This document shows positions 25,078 to 33,874 of a DNA stretch of 64,000 nucleotides, one piece after another. This stretch comes from Gemmobacter nectariphilus DSM 15620 (lineage in GTDB: Bacteria; Pseudomonadota; Alphaproteobacteria; Rhodobacterales; Rhodobacteraceae): NCBI RefSeq assembly GCF_000429765.1, contig NZ_AUCM01000005.1, forward strand, positions 186,001 through 250,000, read 5' to 3'. The notes below the pieces were generated by a model that made no database searches, had not been told where the DNA came from, and worked only from the letters and a program-made list of their open reading frames with translations. How positions within the stretch are numbered: position 1 is the first letter of the stretch; every line of letters begins with the position of its first letter. A program made the translations under genes and the position numbers.

Positions 25078-25920
25078 TCATCGCGGCGGACCGAAGGCGC
25101 CTGGGCCGCGCAGTTTCGCGTGGCGGTTCACGTCCTTGTAGAGCAGGTAGCGGAACGGGCCCGGACCGGCGGCATAGCAGGCCTGTGGGCAATAGGCGCG
25201 CAGCCACATGAAATCGCCGGCCTCGACCTCGATCCAGTCCTGGTTGAGCTTGTAGACCGCCTTGCCCTCGAGGACATAAAGCCCGTGTTCCATGACATGG
25301 GTTTCCTCGAAGGGGATGACCCCGCCTGGCCGGAAGGTGACGATGTTCACATGGGCGTCGTGGCGCAGATCCTCGGGTTCGACAAAACGCGTGGTGCCCC
25401 AGCGCTCGCCGGTATCGGGCATCCAGCGCACCGGGGTATCGCGGTCAGAGGTCACGAAAGCCTCGGGCGCGGGGACGCCGGGGGCGGGTTCGTAGAGTTT
25501 GCGCAGCCAGTGGAAGCGGGTGGGCTGGTGGCCTTCGGCCAGCAAGGTCCAGGTGGCACCGGCAGGGATATAGGCGTAGGAGCCGGTTTCCACCTCGTAG
25601 CCTTGGCCGTCGATGGTCAGGGTGGCAAGGCCGCTGGTGAAGAACAGCCAGTGTTCGGCGCCGGCCTCGGCATCGGGGGCATCGGATCCGCCGCCGGGGG
25701 CAAGTTCCATCACATATTGGCTGAAGGTTTCGGCAAAGCCGGACATAGGCCGCGCGATCAGCCACAGGCGGGTGGCGCGCCAGCCGGGCAGGTAGCTGGT
25801 GACGATGTCGGAAAAGCAGCCGCGCGGGATGAAGGCATAGGCATTGGTGAAGACCGCGCGCTGGGTCATCAGGGCGGTCTGGGGCGGCAAGCCGCCGGGG
25901 GGGGTGTAATAGCCGGTCAT
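25078..25920 (-). CDS. (S)-ureidoglycine aminohydrolase, bicupin (280 aa)
   Basis: The enzyme (AllE/YlbA type, Mn-dependent) converts ureidoglycine to ureidoglycolate and ammonia. Two cupin domains are present: the first around EHWLFFTSGLATLTIDGQGY, the second with the metal-site pattern PFEETHVMEHGLYVLEGKA and YKLNQDWIEVEAGDFMWLRA. It starts MTGYYTPPGG at 25920, overlapping the upstream stop by ATGA. It fits the pathway between an allantoate-consuming step and AllA. Confidence 0.93.
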   Translation of the reverse strand: MTGYYTPPGGLPPQTALMTQRAVFTNAYAFIPRGCFSDIVTSYLPGWRATRLWLIARPMSGFAETFSQYVMELAPGGGSDAPDAEAGAEHWLFFTSGLATLTIDGQGYEVETGSYAYIPAGATWTLLAEGHQPTRFHWLRKLYEPAPGVPAPEAFVTSDRDTPVRWMPDTGERWGTTRFVEPEDLRHDAHVNIVTFRPGGVIPFEETHVMEHGLYVLEGKAVYKLNQDWIEVEAGDFMWLRAYCPQACYAAGPGPFRYLLYKDVNRHAKLRGPGAFGPPR

Positions 25921-27317
25921 TTCAGCATGTCCTGAAGCCGCAGTTCGGCAATGCGTTCCACCTGGGCGCAGGCGGTGGCGAATTCGGTGTCGGTATCGTT
26001 GGCGATCCGGGTGTGGAAGGCCGCGAGGATCGAGGCCTTGGAATGGTCGCGCACGGCGATGATGAAGGGAAAGCCGTGTTTCGCCACATAATCGGTGTTC
26101 AGCTGCTGAAAGCTGGCGCGTTCGGCATCGGTCAGGGCATCCAGCCCGGCGCTGGCCTGTTCCTGGGTCGATTCTGCGGTCAGGCGGCGGGCCTGCGCCA
26201 GTTTGCCGGCCAGATCGGGGTGGGCACGCAGCACGCCCAGCCGCTCGGCCGCGCTGGCCGAGCGGAACATGCGGCACAGCGCGTTGTGAACGCCGGTCGC
26301 GCTGTCATGGGCGGGGCCCAGTTCCAGGTTCCAGGCGCGGTCGGCGATCCAGAGGGAATGTTCGAACACGCCGCCAAAGCGTTCGACAAAGCGGTCGCGG
26401 GTCATCTGGCTGGGGCGTTCGCGCCGCTGATGGGGGTGGAGGGCAGCCCAATGGGCCGCGATGTCGCTGCGGGTGGCGAACCAGGCGCCGCCCTTGGCCG
26501 CGACGTGATCGAGAAAGCGGATCAGCCCCGCGATCTTGCCGGGGCGCCCGATCAGCCGGCAATGCAGACCGATCGAGAACATCCGCCCGCCTTCGGCATA
26601 CAGCGTATCAAAGCTGTCGATCAGGTATTGGCCGAAATCCTGCCCCGTCACCCAGCCGGGCGCGGTGGCAAAGCGCATGTCGTTTGCCTCGAGCGTATAG
26701 GGCAGGATCAGCTGGTCGCGGTCCCCGAATTCGGCCCAATAGGGCAGATCGTCATCATAAGTGTCGGAGATCCACGGCAGGCCCAGTTCCGCCGTCAGCC
26801 GCACCGTGTTGACCGAGCAGCGGCCGGTATACCAGCCGGTGGGCGCGGTGCCGACCACTTCGGTATGCAGGCGCACGGCCTCGGCGATCTGGCGGCGTTC
26901 CTCATCCTCGGGCATGTCGCGGTGATCGACCCATTTCAGGCCGTGGCTGGCAATGTCCCAGCCGGCGGATTTCATCGCGGCGACCTGTTCGGGGGCACGG
27001 GCCAGCGCGGTGGCGACGCCATAGATGGTGACAGGCAGGCCGCGCTGGGTGAACAGCCGGTGCAGGCGCCAGAAGCCGGCGCGGGCGCCGTAATCGTAGA
27101 TCGATTCCATGTTCCAGTGCCGCATCCCCGGCCAGGGGGCCGCGCCGGCGATGTCGGACAGGAACCCTTCGGAGGCCGCATCGCCATGGAGGATCGAATT
27201 CTCGCCGCCCTCTTCGTAGTTCAGCACCAGGCTGATCGCGACGCGGGCGCCGCCGGGCCAGTTCGCTTGCGGGGGCGTGGCCCCATGGCCGGTGAAATCG
27301 CGCGGATAGCGGTGCAT
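25917..27317 (-). CDS. Fusion of allantoinase PuuE and OHCU decarboxylase UraD (466 aa)
   Basis: Residues 1-300 are a cofactor-light PuuE-type allantoinase of the polysaccharide-deacetylase fold: YPRDFTGHGATPPQANWPGG, ISLVLNYEEGGENSILHGDA, WDIASHGLKWVDH and GWYTGRCSVNTVRL. Residues about 305-466 are UraD, which decarboxylates 2-oxo-4-hydroxy-4-carboxy-5-ureidoimidazoline to (S)-allantoin: FVERFGGVFEHSLWIADRAW with the catalytic His, RAHPDLAGK and LNTDYVAKHGFPFIIAVRDH. The two activities are consecutive steps, so fusion may channel allantoin. The ATG at 27317 starts the canonical PuuE N-terminus. It heads the leftward operon. Confidence 0.95.
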   Translation of the reverse strand: MHRYPRDFTGHGATPPQANWPGGARVAISLVLNYEEGGENSILHGDAASEGFLSDIAGAAPWPGMRHWNMESIYDYGARAGFWRLHRLFTQRGLPVTIYGVATALARAPEQVAAMKSAGWDIASHGLKWVDHRDMPEDEERRQIAEAVRLHTEVVGTAPTGWYTGRCSVNTVRLTAELGLPWISDTYDDDLPYWAEFGDRDQLILPYTLEANDMRFATAPGWVTGQDFGQYLIDSFDTLYAEGGRMFSIGLHCRLIGRPGKIAGLIRFLDHVAAKGGAWFATRSDIAAHWAALHPHQRRERPSQMTRDRFVERFGGVFEHSLWIADRAWNLELGPAHDSATGVHNALCRMFRSASAAERLGVLRAHPDLAGKLAQARRLTAESTQEQASAGLDALTDAERASFQQLNTDYVAKHGFPFIIAVRDHSKASILAAFHTRIANDTDTEFATACAQVERIAELRLQDMLK

Positions 27318-27464
27318 GGCAGTCTCCGGATCTGGATGGTTCAGGGATAGCGCAGGAATGCGGGGGCGGCTTTCAAAAACTTCCGATAGCTGTTTTCGCG
27401 GGATCGCGCGGTAGTATCGCGCGCAGCCTTGCGGCAATGTGGCGAAAAAGCAGGAGGATGCCGG

Positions 27465-27821
27465 ATGGCCGGATGGCTGACCACCCATGTTCTGGATACT
27501 GCACGGGGCTGTCCGGCCGAAGGGCTGGCGATTGCGCTCTATCGGATCCATGCGGATCAGCGAGAGCTGCTGGCCGAGATGCGGACCAATGCCGACGGGC
27601 GCACCGATGCGCATATCCTGCCGGCCGAGCGGTTCCAGACCGGCACCTATGAGCTGGTGTTCCATGCTGGCGACTACCTGCGCGCCAGCGGTCAGGCGGG
27701 GGCCGAGCCGCTGTTTCTGGATCAGGTGCCGATCCGGTTCGGGATGAGCGATCCGATGGCGCATTATCATGTGCCGCTGTTGCTGTCGCCCTATGGGTAT
27801 TCGACGTATCGCGGGTCGTAA
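27465..27821 (+). CDS. uraH: 5-hydroxyisourate hydrolase (118 aa)
   Basis: This transthyretin-related enzyme opens 5-hydroxyisourate to OHCU, the substrate of UraD. The N-terminal active-site strand [17 protein letters not shown] carries the catalytic His, and the protein ends with the diagnostic YGYSTYRGS tail. It is transcribed divergently from the puuE-uraD gene with 147 bases between them, so one regulator could control both. Urate oxidase itself is not in the window. Confidence 0.95.
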   Translation: MAGWLTTHVLDTARGCPAEGLAIALYRIHADQRELLAEMRTNADGRTDAHILPAERFQTGTYELVFHAGDYLRASGQAGAEPLFLDQVPIRFGMSDPMAHYHVPLLLSPYGYSTYRGS

Positions 27822-27830
27822 AAGGGGGGC

Positions 27831-27895
27831 GGGGGCCAGCCCCCGTCCGGCCCGGGGGCCGGACTCCCCCGGGATATTTGAAGGACAGATGAAAG
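27831..27895 (+). repeat. Extragenic mosaic repeat, copy 2
   Basis: A perfect hairpin with arms GTCCGGCCC and GGGCCGGAC (27845-27864) precedes the core CCCCCGGGATATTTGAAGGA (27866) and CAGATGAAAG. It follows uraH and leads into the GNAT gene; the hairpin may terminate uraH transcription. Confidence 0.75.
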
Positions 27896-27956
27896 GCTGG
27901 GGTTGCAGTTTTGCGGGCCTTGGCCAAGGTTGATGCCGACAGGCAGGGAGGCACGC

Positions 27957-28397
27957 ATGACCGTCACGATCCGACCTTTGGACCAGAAGGACGAGGCCCA
28001 GTGGCGGCAGCTGTGGACCGGATACCTTGAGTTCTATCAGTCCACGGTGCCCGAGGAGGTCTATACGGCCACCTTTGCCCGGCTGATCGACCCGGCGCAT
28101 GCCGAGCGCGGCGCCTTTGTCGCCGAACAGGATGGCGCGTTGATCGGGCTGGTGCATTACATCTATCATGCGCACAACTGGCGGCTTGAGGATGTGTGCT
28201 ACCTGCAGGATCTGTATGTCGATCCTGCGGTGCGCGGCACCGGGGCGGGGCGCAAACTGATCGAGGCGGTCTATGCCGAGGCGGACCGCCATGGCACCCC
28301 TTCGGTCTACTGGATGACGCAAGAGTTCAACACCACGGCGCGGCAGCTGTATGACCGGATCGCGAAGCTGACGCCGTTCATCAAGTATCAGCGCTAA
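27957..28397 (+). CDS. GNAT-family N-acetyltransferase (146 aa)
   Basis: The GNAT fold is shown by the acetyl-CoA motif LQDLYVDPAVRGTGAGRKLI (residues 82-101), with the preceding strand GALIGLVHYIYHAHNWRLED and the C-terminal SVYWMTQEFNTTARQLYDRI. Such proteins acetylate small molecules or proteins; the substrate is unknown. The end overlaps the convergent LysR gene by 17 bases. The link to neighbouring ureide genes is not obvious. Confidence 0.9.
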   Translation: MTVTIRPLDQKDEAQWRQLWTGYLEFYQSTVPEEVYTATFARLIDPAHAERGAFVAEQDGALIGLVHYIYHAHNWRLEDVCYLQDLYVDPAVRGTGAGRKLIEAVYAEADRHGTPSVYWMTQEFNTTARQLYDRIAKLTPFIKYQR

Positions 28398-29316
28398 GAT
28401 CGCGCGCGGCCGTTTCGCGCAAGGCGCGGATAAAGACCTCGGCCGCCGGGGTCAGGCGGCCATTGGCCCGGGTGGATATGCCGACCGGGCGGCGGGTTTG
28501 CGACAGATCGACCGGCAGGATGGTGAAGGCGCCGGTCCGCGCCTCGATCCGGGCCAGTTCCAGCGGCCAGACCGTCAGGTAATCGGTGCGCAAGAGGATC
28601 TCGCGATTGGCCAGCACGGACATGGATTCCACATCCCCCTGGGGCGCGCGCAGGCCAGCGGCGCGGAACGCCTCGTCCACCTGGCGGCGCAAGGTGGTTT
28701 CGGGGCGCGGCAGGATCCAGCGCTGGCCCGCCATGTCCCCCAGCGTCAGGCTGGCGCGCCCGCCCAGCGGATGGCCGGCGCGAGCCACGACCGCGGCGTG
28801 ATCGTCGAGCAGTTCCTCTTGCTCGATCCCGTCGCGTTCGCGAAACACCGGCAGGCGGCCGACCACAAGGTCGATGGTGCCGTTGCGCAGCTGGGGCATC
28901 AGCGTGTCGTTCGTGCCTTCGACGATGCGCACGATCAGGTTGGGCCGCGCCGCCTTGACCCGCGCGATGGCCCGCGGCAACAGCAGGGCCGAGGCCGCCA
29001 GCAGCGTGCCGACCACCACCGTGCCGCTGGAGCCGTCGCGCAGATCGGCCAGTTCCTGTTCGGCGTGGCGGATCTGGGCCAGGATCACCTGGGCATGGGC
29101 GATCAGCGCCTCGCCCATGGCGGTGGGCAGAACGCCGCGATTGGTGCGATCGAACAGCGGGGCGCCGATGGTTGCCTCGGCCTCTTGCAGGGCCTTGGTG
29201 ACGGCGGATTGCGTCATGTTCATCGCCTGGGCGGCGCGGACCAGATTGCCCTCGCGCGCGATGACGACGATCAGGCGCAGGTTGCGCAGGGTCATGCGCG
29301 ATTCCAGCAGGCTCAT
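28381..29316 (-). CDS. LysR-family transcriptional regulator (311 aa)
   Basis: The N-terminal winged HTH reads MTLRNLRLIVVIAREGNLVR, AAQAMNMTQSAVTKALQEAE; the rest is a periplasmic-binding-like effector domain (VVVGTLLAASALLLPRAIARV and TIDLVVGRLP). The type resembles aromatic-catabolism activators such as PcaQ/GbpR. It is divergent from the aldehyde dehydrogenase that opens the aromatic-type cluster. A near-perfect 21-bp palindrome sits between its start and that gene, so it very likely activates the cluster and represses itself. Confidence 0.9.
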   Translation of the reverse strand: MSLLESRMTLRNLRLIVVIAREGNLVRAAQAMNMTQSAVTKALQEAEATIGAPLFDRTNRGVLPTAMGEALIAHAQVILAQIRHAEQELADLRDGSSGTVVVGTLLAASALLLPRAIARVKAARPNLIVRIVEGTNDTLMPQLRNGTIDLVVGRLPVFRERDGIEQEELLDDHAAVVARAGHPLGGRASLTLGDMAGQRWILPRPETTLRRQVDEAFRAAGLRAPQGDVESMSVLANREILLRTDYLTVWPLELARIEARTGAFTILPVDLSQTRRPVGISTRANGRLTPAAEVFIRALRETAARDLSADT

Positions 29317-29325
29317 GCAGCACCA

Positions 29326-29346
29326 GATATTCCGGATGGGAATATC
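29326..29346. promoter_or_regulatory. Probable LysR operator
   Basis: GATATTCC (29326-29333) and GGAATATC (29339-29346) are perfect inverted arms around a five-base spacer. The centre TTCCGGATGGGAA fits the T-N11-A rule for LysR sites. It lies nine bases before the LysR start and 93 bases before the aldehyde dehydrogenase start. Confidence 0.7.
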
Positions 29347-29439
29347 AGACTAACTGCAATTCACTTGATTGGAAATCCCCGCCCGCGCATCTTGCCCGCG
29401 ACAGGTGGCCCCGGCCACGCACGAACGCGCAGGTGATCC

Positions 29440-30870
29440 ATGAGCTATCCCGACCTTCAGCTGTATATCGGCGGCAAGTGGCGCAAGACGGCCGAAACCA
29501 TTCCAGTGCTGAACCCGGCCGATGAATCGGTGCTGGGGGCGCTGCCGGTGGCAAGCCAGGCCGATCTGGACGATGCGCTGGAGGCGGCGGACAAGGGCTT
29601 TCGCATCTGGTCGCGGATGGCGCCGCGGGTGCGGGGCGACATCATCCTGAAAGCCTGCGCCATCATGCGCGAGCGGATCGACGAGATTGCCCGTGCCATC
29701 ACGCTGGAACATGGCAAGCCGTTCCAGCAGGCGCGGCTGGAGGTGATCCGGGGCTGCGAATTCTTTGAATGGGATGCGGCCGAGGGCCAGCGCCTTTATG
29801 GCCGGGTCGTGCCGTCCGAGGCGGGCATCCGCTATATCGTGCTGCGCCAGCCGGTCGGCACCGTGGCGGCCTTCAGCCCCTGGAACTTCCCGATGAGCCA
29901 GCCGGCGCGCAAGATCGCGGGGGCCCTGGCCTCGGGCTGTTCGATCATCCTCAAGGCGGCCGAGGAAACCCCGGCAGGCGCGCTGCATATTGCGCGGGCG
30001 TTTCACGATGCGGGCCTGCCGGCCGGGGTGTTCAACCTGGTCTTCGGCCGCCCGGCCGAGATTTCGGGCTATCTGATTCCCAAGGATCAGGTCCGCCTGG
30101 TGGCCTTTACCGGCTCGACCGCCGTGGGCCGGCACCTGACGGAAATGGCGGCCAGCGCCATGACCCCAGTGCTGATGGAACTGGGCGGCCATGCCCCCGT
30201 CATTGTCTGTGACGATGCGGACGAGGTGGTCGCGGGCAAGCTGTCGGCGGAACGCAAATATCGCAATGCCGGGCAGGTCTGCACCTCGCCCACGCGGTTC
30301 TTTGTGCATGAATCGAAAGTGCGGGCCTATACTGATGCCTTCGTCGCCCGGGCAAAGGCCACCGTCACCGGCGACGGGTTCGACCCTGCCACCGAAATGG
30401 GCCCGGTTGCCAATGATCGCCGCCTGATCGCGCTGCAAACGCTGGTGGACGATGCGGTGGCCAAGGGGGCAAAGCTGCTGGCGGGCGGCCACCGGATCGG
30501 CAACCGGGGCTATTTCTGGGCGCCCACCGTGCTGGCCGACGTGCCCTATGATGCCCGCGTGATGCAGGAAGAACCCTTTGGCCCGCTGGCCGTCATCAAC
30601 CCGATCAAGGATCTGGACGAAGGCATCCTGCGCGCCAATGACCTGCCCTTTGGTCTGGCGGGCTATGCCTTTACCCACAGCGCCGCCAACGTCGACAAGC
30701 TGATCGACGGGATGGAGGTCGGCAACCTGTCGATCAACACGCTCGAGGCATCCGTCGCCGAAGTGCCGTTCGGCGGCGTGAAATATTCCGGCTACGGCCG
30801 CGAGGGCGGGGCCGAGGGCCTCGACCATTACACGATCATCAAGAACGTCTCGCACAAGATGACGTTCTGA
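29440..30870 (+). CDS. NAD(P)-dependent aldehyde dehydrogenase, succinate-semialdehyde type (476 aa)
   Basis: The catalytic Cys281 is in NAGQVCTSPTRFF and the general base Glu247 in LMELGGHAPVIV. The cofactor motif FTGSTAVGRHL and the opening LYIGGKWRKTAETIPVLNPA are typical of GabD-like enzymes. It is the first gene of the cluster with the DapA-like lyase and 3-hydroxyanthranilate dioxygenase. It could oxidise a muconate-type or succinic semialdehyde made downstream of ring cleavage. The exact substrate is inferred. Confidence 0.9.
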   Translation: MSYPDLQLYIGGKWRKTAETIPVLNPADESVLGALPVASQADLDDALEAADKGFRIWSRMAPRVRGDIILKACAIMRERIDEIARAITLEHGKPFQQARLEVIRGCEFFEWDAAEGQRLYGRVVPSEAGIRYIVLRQPVGTVAAFSPWNFPMSQPARKIAGALASGCSIILKAAEETPAGALHIARAFHDAGLPAGVFNLVFGRPAEISGYLIPKDQVRLVAFTGSTAVGRHLTEMAASAMTPVLMELGGHAPVIVCDDADEVVAGKLSAERKYRNAGQVCTSPTRFFVHESKVRAYTDAFVARAKATVTGDGFDPATEMGPVANDRRLIALQTLVDDAVAKGAKLLAGGHRIGNRGYFWAPTVLADVPYDARVMQEEPFGPLAVINPIKDLDEGILRANDLPFGLAGYAFTHSAANVDKLIDGMEVGNLSINTLEASVAEVPFGGVKYSGYGREGGAEGLDHYTIIKNVSHKMTF

Positions 30871-30881
30871 GGGGGAGCGAC

Positions 30882-31838
30882 ATGAAATACACCCGCAAGG
30901 ATGCCAAGGCCCATGCCTTTGCCAACATGAAAGGCATCTGGGCCGCTGCGCTGATGCCGTTCAAGGACGACCTGTCGATCGACGAAGACGGGTTCCGCGC
31001 CAACATGGACCACTGGATCGAAGATCTGGGGATCGACGGCTTCTTCATCGCCGGCAAACAGGGCGAGTTCTTTTCCATGTCGGTGGACGAACGCAAGCGC
31101 TGCTTTGACCTTGCGGTCGAGGCGGCGGGCGGGCGGGCGCAGACCATCATGTCCTGTTCGGATCAGAACATGGATGTGGTGATTGATCTTGCCAAGCACG
31201 CTCAGGCCAGCGGTGCCGATTACATCGTCGTCCACGCCCCCGTGCTGCATTTCTTCAAGCAGCAGGACGAAACGCTGATCCGCTATTACGAAACCATCGC
31301 GTCAGCGGTGGATATCGGCATCGCCCTTTGGTCGCACCCCGACAGCGGCTATCTGATGTCGCCCCAGCTGTGCAACCGGCTGGCCGATATCGAAACGGTC
31401 GTCGCGATCAAGTATTCGGTCGAGCGTGAGATGTACAAGGACCTGACGCGGCTTGCCTCGGACCGCATCCTTGTCTCGACCGCCTCGGAAGAGGAATGGC
31501 TGGACAACATCCTGGAGCTGAACTGGCAGCTCTATCTGTGCTCCTCGCCGCCCTATCTGATCCAGACGGCGGCCGACAAGCGGATGCGCCAGTACACGGA
31601 CCTGGCCTTTGCCGGCAAGGCCGACGAGGCGCGGCGCATCCGCGACAGCCTCGATCCGGTGCGCCATGCGCTGAAATCCACCCGCCCGGCCGAAAAGCCG
31701 CACAGCCACCAGAAATACTGGCAGACCCTGCTGGGCCAGACCGGCGGCCGCGTGCGCCCGCCCTGCCTTGAACTGACCGAAGAAGAACGCGCAGCGACCC
31801 GCAAGGCGTTTGACGCCTGCGGCCTGAAACTTGCATGA
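30882..31838 (+). CDS. DapA-family (dihydrodipicolinate synthase-like) lyase or hydratase-aldolase (318 aa)
   Basis: The TIM-barrel DapA fold is evident: MKGIWAAALMPFKDDLSIDE, the Schiff-base Lys177 in VVAIKYSVE and a long C-terminal helical extension. Key DHDPS residues differ. The GTTGE phosphate/keto-acid loop is GKQGE (58-62), and the proton-relay Tyr of LYNVP is Trp150 in IALWSHPDSGYL. It is therefore not a lysine-biosynthesis enzyme but probably an aldolase, hydratase or decarboxylase on a keto acid. It lies 11 bases after the aldehyde dehydrogenase and 24 before the dioxygenase. Confidence 0.85.
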   Translation: MKYTRKDAKAHAFANMKGIWAAALMPFKDDLSIDEDGFRANMDHWIEDLGIDGFFIAGKQGEFFSMSVDERKRCFDLAVEAAGGRAQTIMSCSDQNMDVVIDLAKHAQASGADYIVVHAPVLHFFKQQDETLIRYYETIASAVDIGIALWSHPDSGYLMSPQLCNRLADIETVVAIKYSVEREMYKDLTRLASDRILVSTASEEEWLDNILELNWQLYLCSSPPYLIQTAADKRMRQYTDLAFAGKADEARRIRDSLDPVRHALKSTRPAEKPHSHQKYWQTLLGQTGGRVRPPCLELTEEERAATRKAFDACGLKLA

Positions 31839-32411
<573 letters not shown>

Positions 32412-32463
32412 CGAATCCGCTTGCTGCGGCGCACCGCTTGGTGCAGCCTTCCTATATTGGCCG

Positions 32464-32516
32464 GATTTTCGAAAATCGGGCCAGCCACCAAGGCATCAGG
32501 TGTTTCAGAATTGAAA
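32464..32516. promoter_or_regulatory. Palindromes in the leader of the branched-chain-type transporter genes
   Basis: A perfect 14-bp palindrome GATTTTCGAAAATC (32464-32477) and TTTCA/TGAAA arms (32503-32516) lie in the 176-base gap between the dioxygenase and binding-protein genes. They could be operator sites or an attenuating hairpin adjusting transporter expression. Confidence 0.5.
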
Positions 32517-32587
32517 TACTTTCCGCCCTGCGGCATGATTGCCGTCAATCACCAGCACCGCAAAGGTGCGCCCACAGGGAGACGACC

Positions 32588-33742
32588 ATGAAGAAACTGC
32601 TGACCGCAGCCAGCTTCCTTGCGCTGACCGCGCTGCCCGGCTGGGCCGATCCGGTCAAGATCGGCATGATCACCACGTTGTCCGGCCCCGCCGGCTATAT
32701 CGGCGAGCAAATCCGCGATGGCTTCCAGCTGGCGATGGACCGCGAAGGCGGCAAGCTGGGCGGCAAGGATATCGAGCTGGTGGTCGAGGACGATGCGCTG
32801 AACCCCGGCAACGGGCGCCAGATCGCCGAGAAATTCGTCAATGACATGGACATCAAGCTGCTGACCGGGATCGTCTTCTCGAACGTCGCCGGCGCGGTGG
32901 TGCCCGATGTCGTCGATAACGGCGCCTTCTACCTGTCGCCGAACGCCGCGCCCTCGGGCCTGGCCGGCAAGGGCTGCAACGAGAACTATTTCACCATCGC
33001 CTGGCAGAACGACTCGCTGCACCAGGCGACCGGCGCCGCCGCCAAGGCGCTTGGCTATAAAAAGGCCGTCGCGCTGGCCCCGAACTATCAGGCCGGCAAG
33101 GACGCCATCGCCGGCTTCAAGCGCATGTTCGAGGGCGAGGTCGAAGAGATCTACACCCAGCTTGACCAGACCGACTTTGCCTCGGAAATGGCCCGTATCC
33201 GCGCGGCGAACCCGGAAGTCGTGTTCCAGTTCCACCCGGGCGGCATCGGCATCGCCTTCCTGAAACAGTATCAGCAGGCCGGCCTTCTGGGCGCGATCCC
33301 GATGGTGCTGTCGGAACCCTCGATCGACGGCGTGATCCTGAACGCGGTGGGCGATGCGGCGATCGGGCTGAAAGGCACCTCGCACTGGGCGCCTGACTTC
33401 GACAACGAAGCCTCGAAGGAATTCGTGGCCGCCTGGAAAGGCAAGTTCGGCGACCGCCCGCTGACCTATTACGCGCAGCAGTCCTATGACACCGGCCTTC
33501 TGATCGCCTCGGCCCTGGCCAAGGCCAATCCCGAAGATGCCGACGCCTTCCGCACCGCCCTGCGCGCGGCCGATTTCAAATCGACCCGCGGCAACTTCTC
33601 CTTTGGCCCCAACCAGCACCCGGTGCAGGACTGGTACGCGGTCGAGGTGGTCAAGGGCGCCGATGGCAAGCCGACGACCGTCAGCAAGGAAAAGATCATC
33701 GAGAACTACGGCGACATCTACGCCGCAGACTGCAAGATGTGA
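32588..33742 (+). CDS. ABC transporter substrate-binding protein, branched-chain amino acid type (384 aa)
   Basis: The periplasmic receptor begins with a signal peptide MKKLLTAASFLALTALPGWA cleaved after GWA, then the LivJ-type PVKIGMITTLSGPAGYIGEQ. Family members bind branched-chain amino acids but also many aromatic acids and amides in catabolic clusters. The location between the ring-cleavage enzyme and its own permease and ATPase genes suggests that it captures the pathway's aromatic substrate. Confidence 0.92.
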   Translation: MKKLLTAASFLALTALPGWADPVKIGMITTLSGPAGYIGEQIRDGFQLAMDREGGKLGGKDIELVVEDDALNPGNGRQIAEKFVNDMDIKLLTGIVFSNVAGAVVPDVVDNGAFYLSPNAAPSGLAGKGCNENYFTIAWQNDSLHQATGAAAKALGYKKAVALAPNYQAGKDAIAGFKRMFEGEVEEIYTQLDQTDFASEMARIRAANPEVVFQFHPGGIGIAFLKQYQQAGLLGAIPMVLSEPSIDGVILNAVGDAAIGLKGTSHWAPDFDNEASKEFVAAWKGKFGDRPLTYYAQQSYDTGLLIASALAKANPEDADAFRTALRAADFKSTRGNFSFGPNQHPVQDWYAVEVVKGADGKPTTVSKEKIIENYGDIYAADCKM

Positions 33743-33790
33743 TCGGATCGCCGGGGGGCGGCGCGTGGCCGCCCCTTTCGGCGCCTGACC

Positions 33791-33820
33791 TTTCGCCTTG
33801 ATACAAATATCCCCGCCGGA
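33791..33820 (-). repeat. Extragenic mosaic repeat core, copy 3
   Basis: The minus strand reads CGGGGATATTTGTATCAAGG then CGAAA. It sits between the binding-protein and first permease genes and reads against them. Confidence 0.65.
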
Positions 33821-33874
33821 GGCATCCGCACCATCCGTGCGCGCCTTCGCCCTGATCTCTTGCGCGGCGGCGAC

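Noticed and set aside
30882-31838. Lysine-biosynthesis dapA
   Set aside because: Key dihydrodipicolinate synthase residues are changed and the gene sits in a catabolic cluster.
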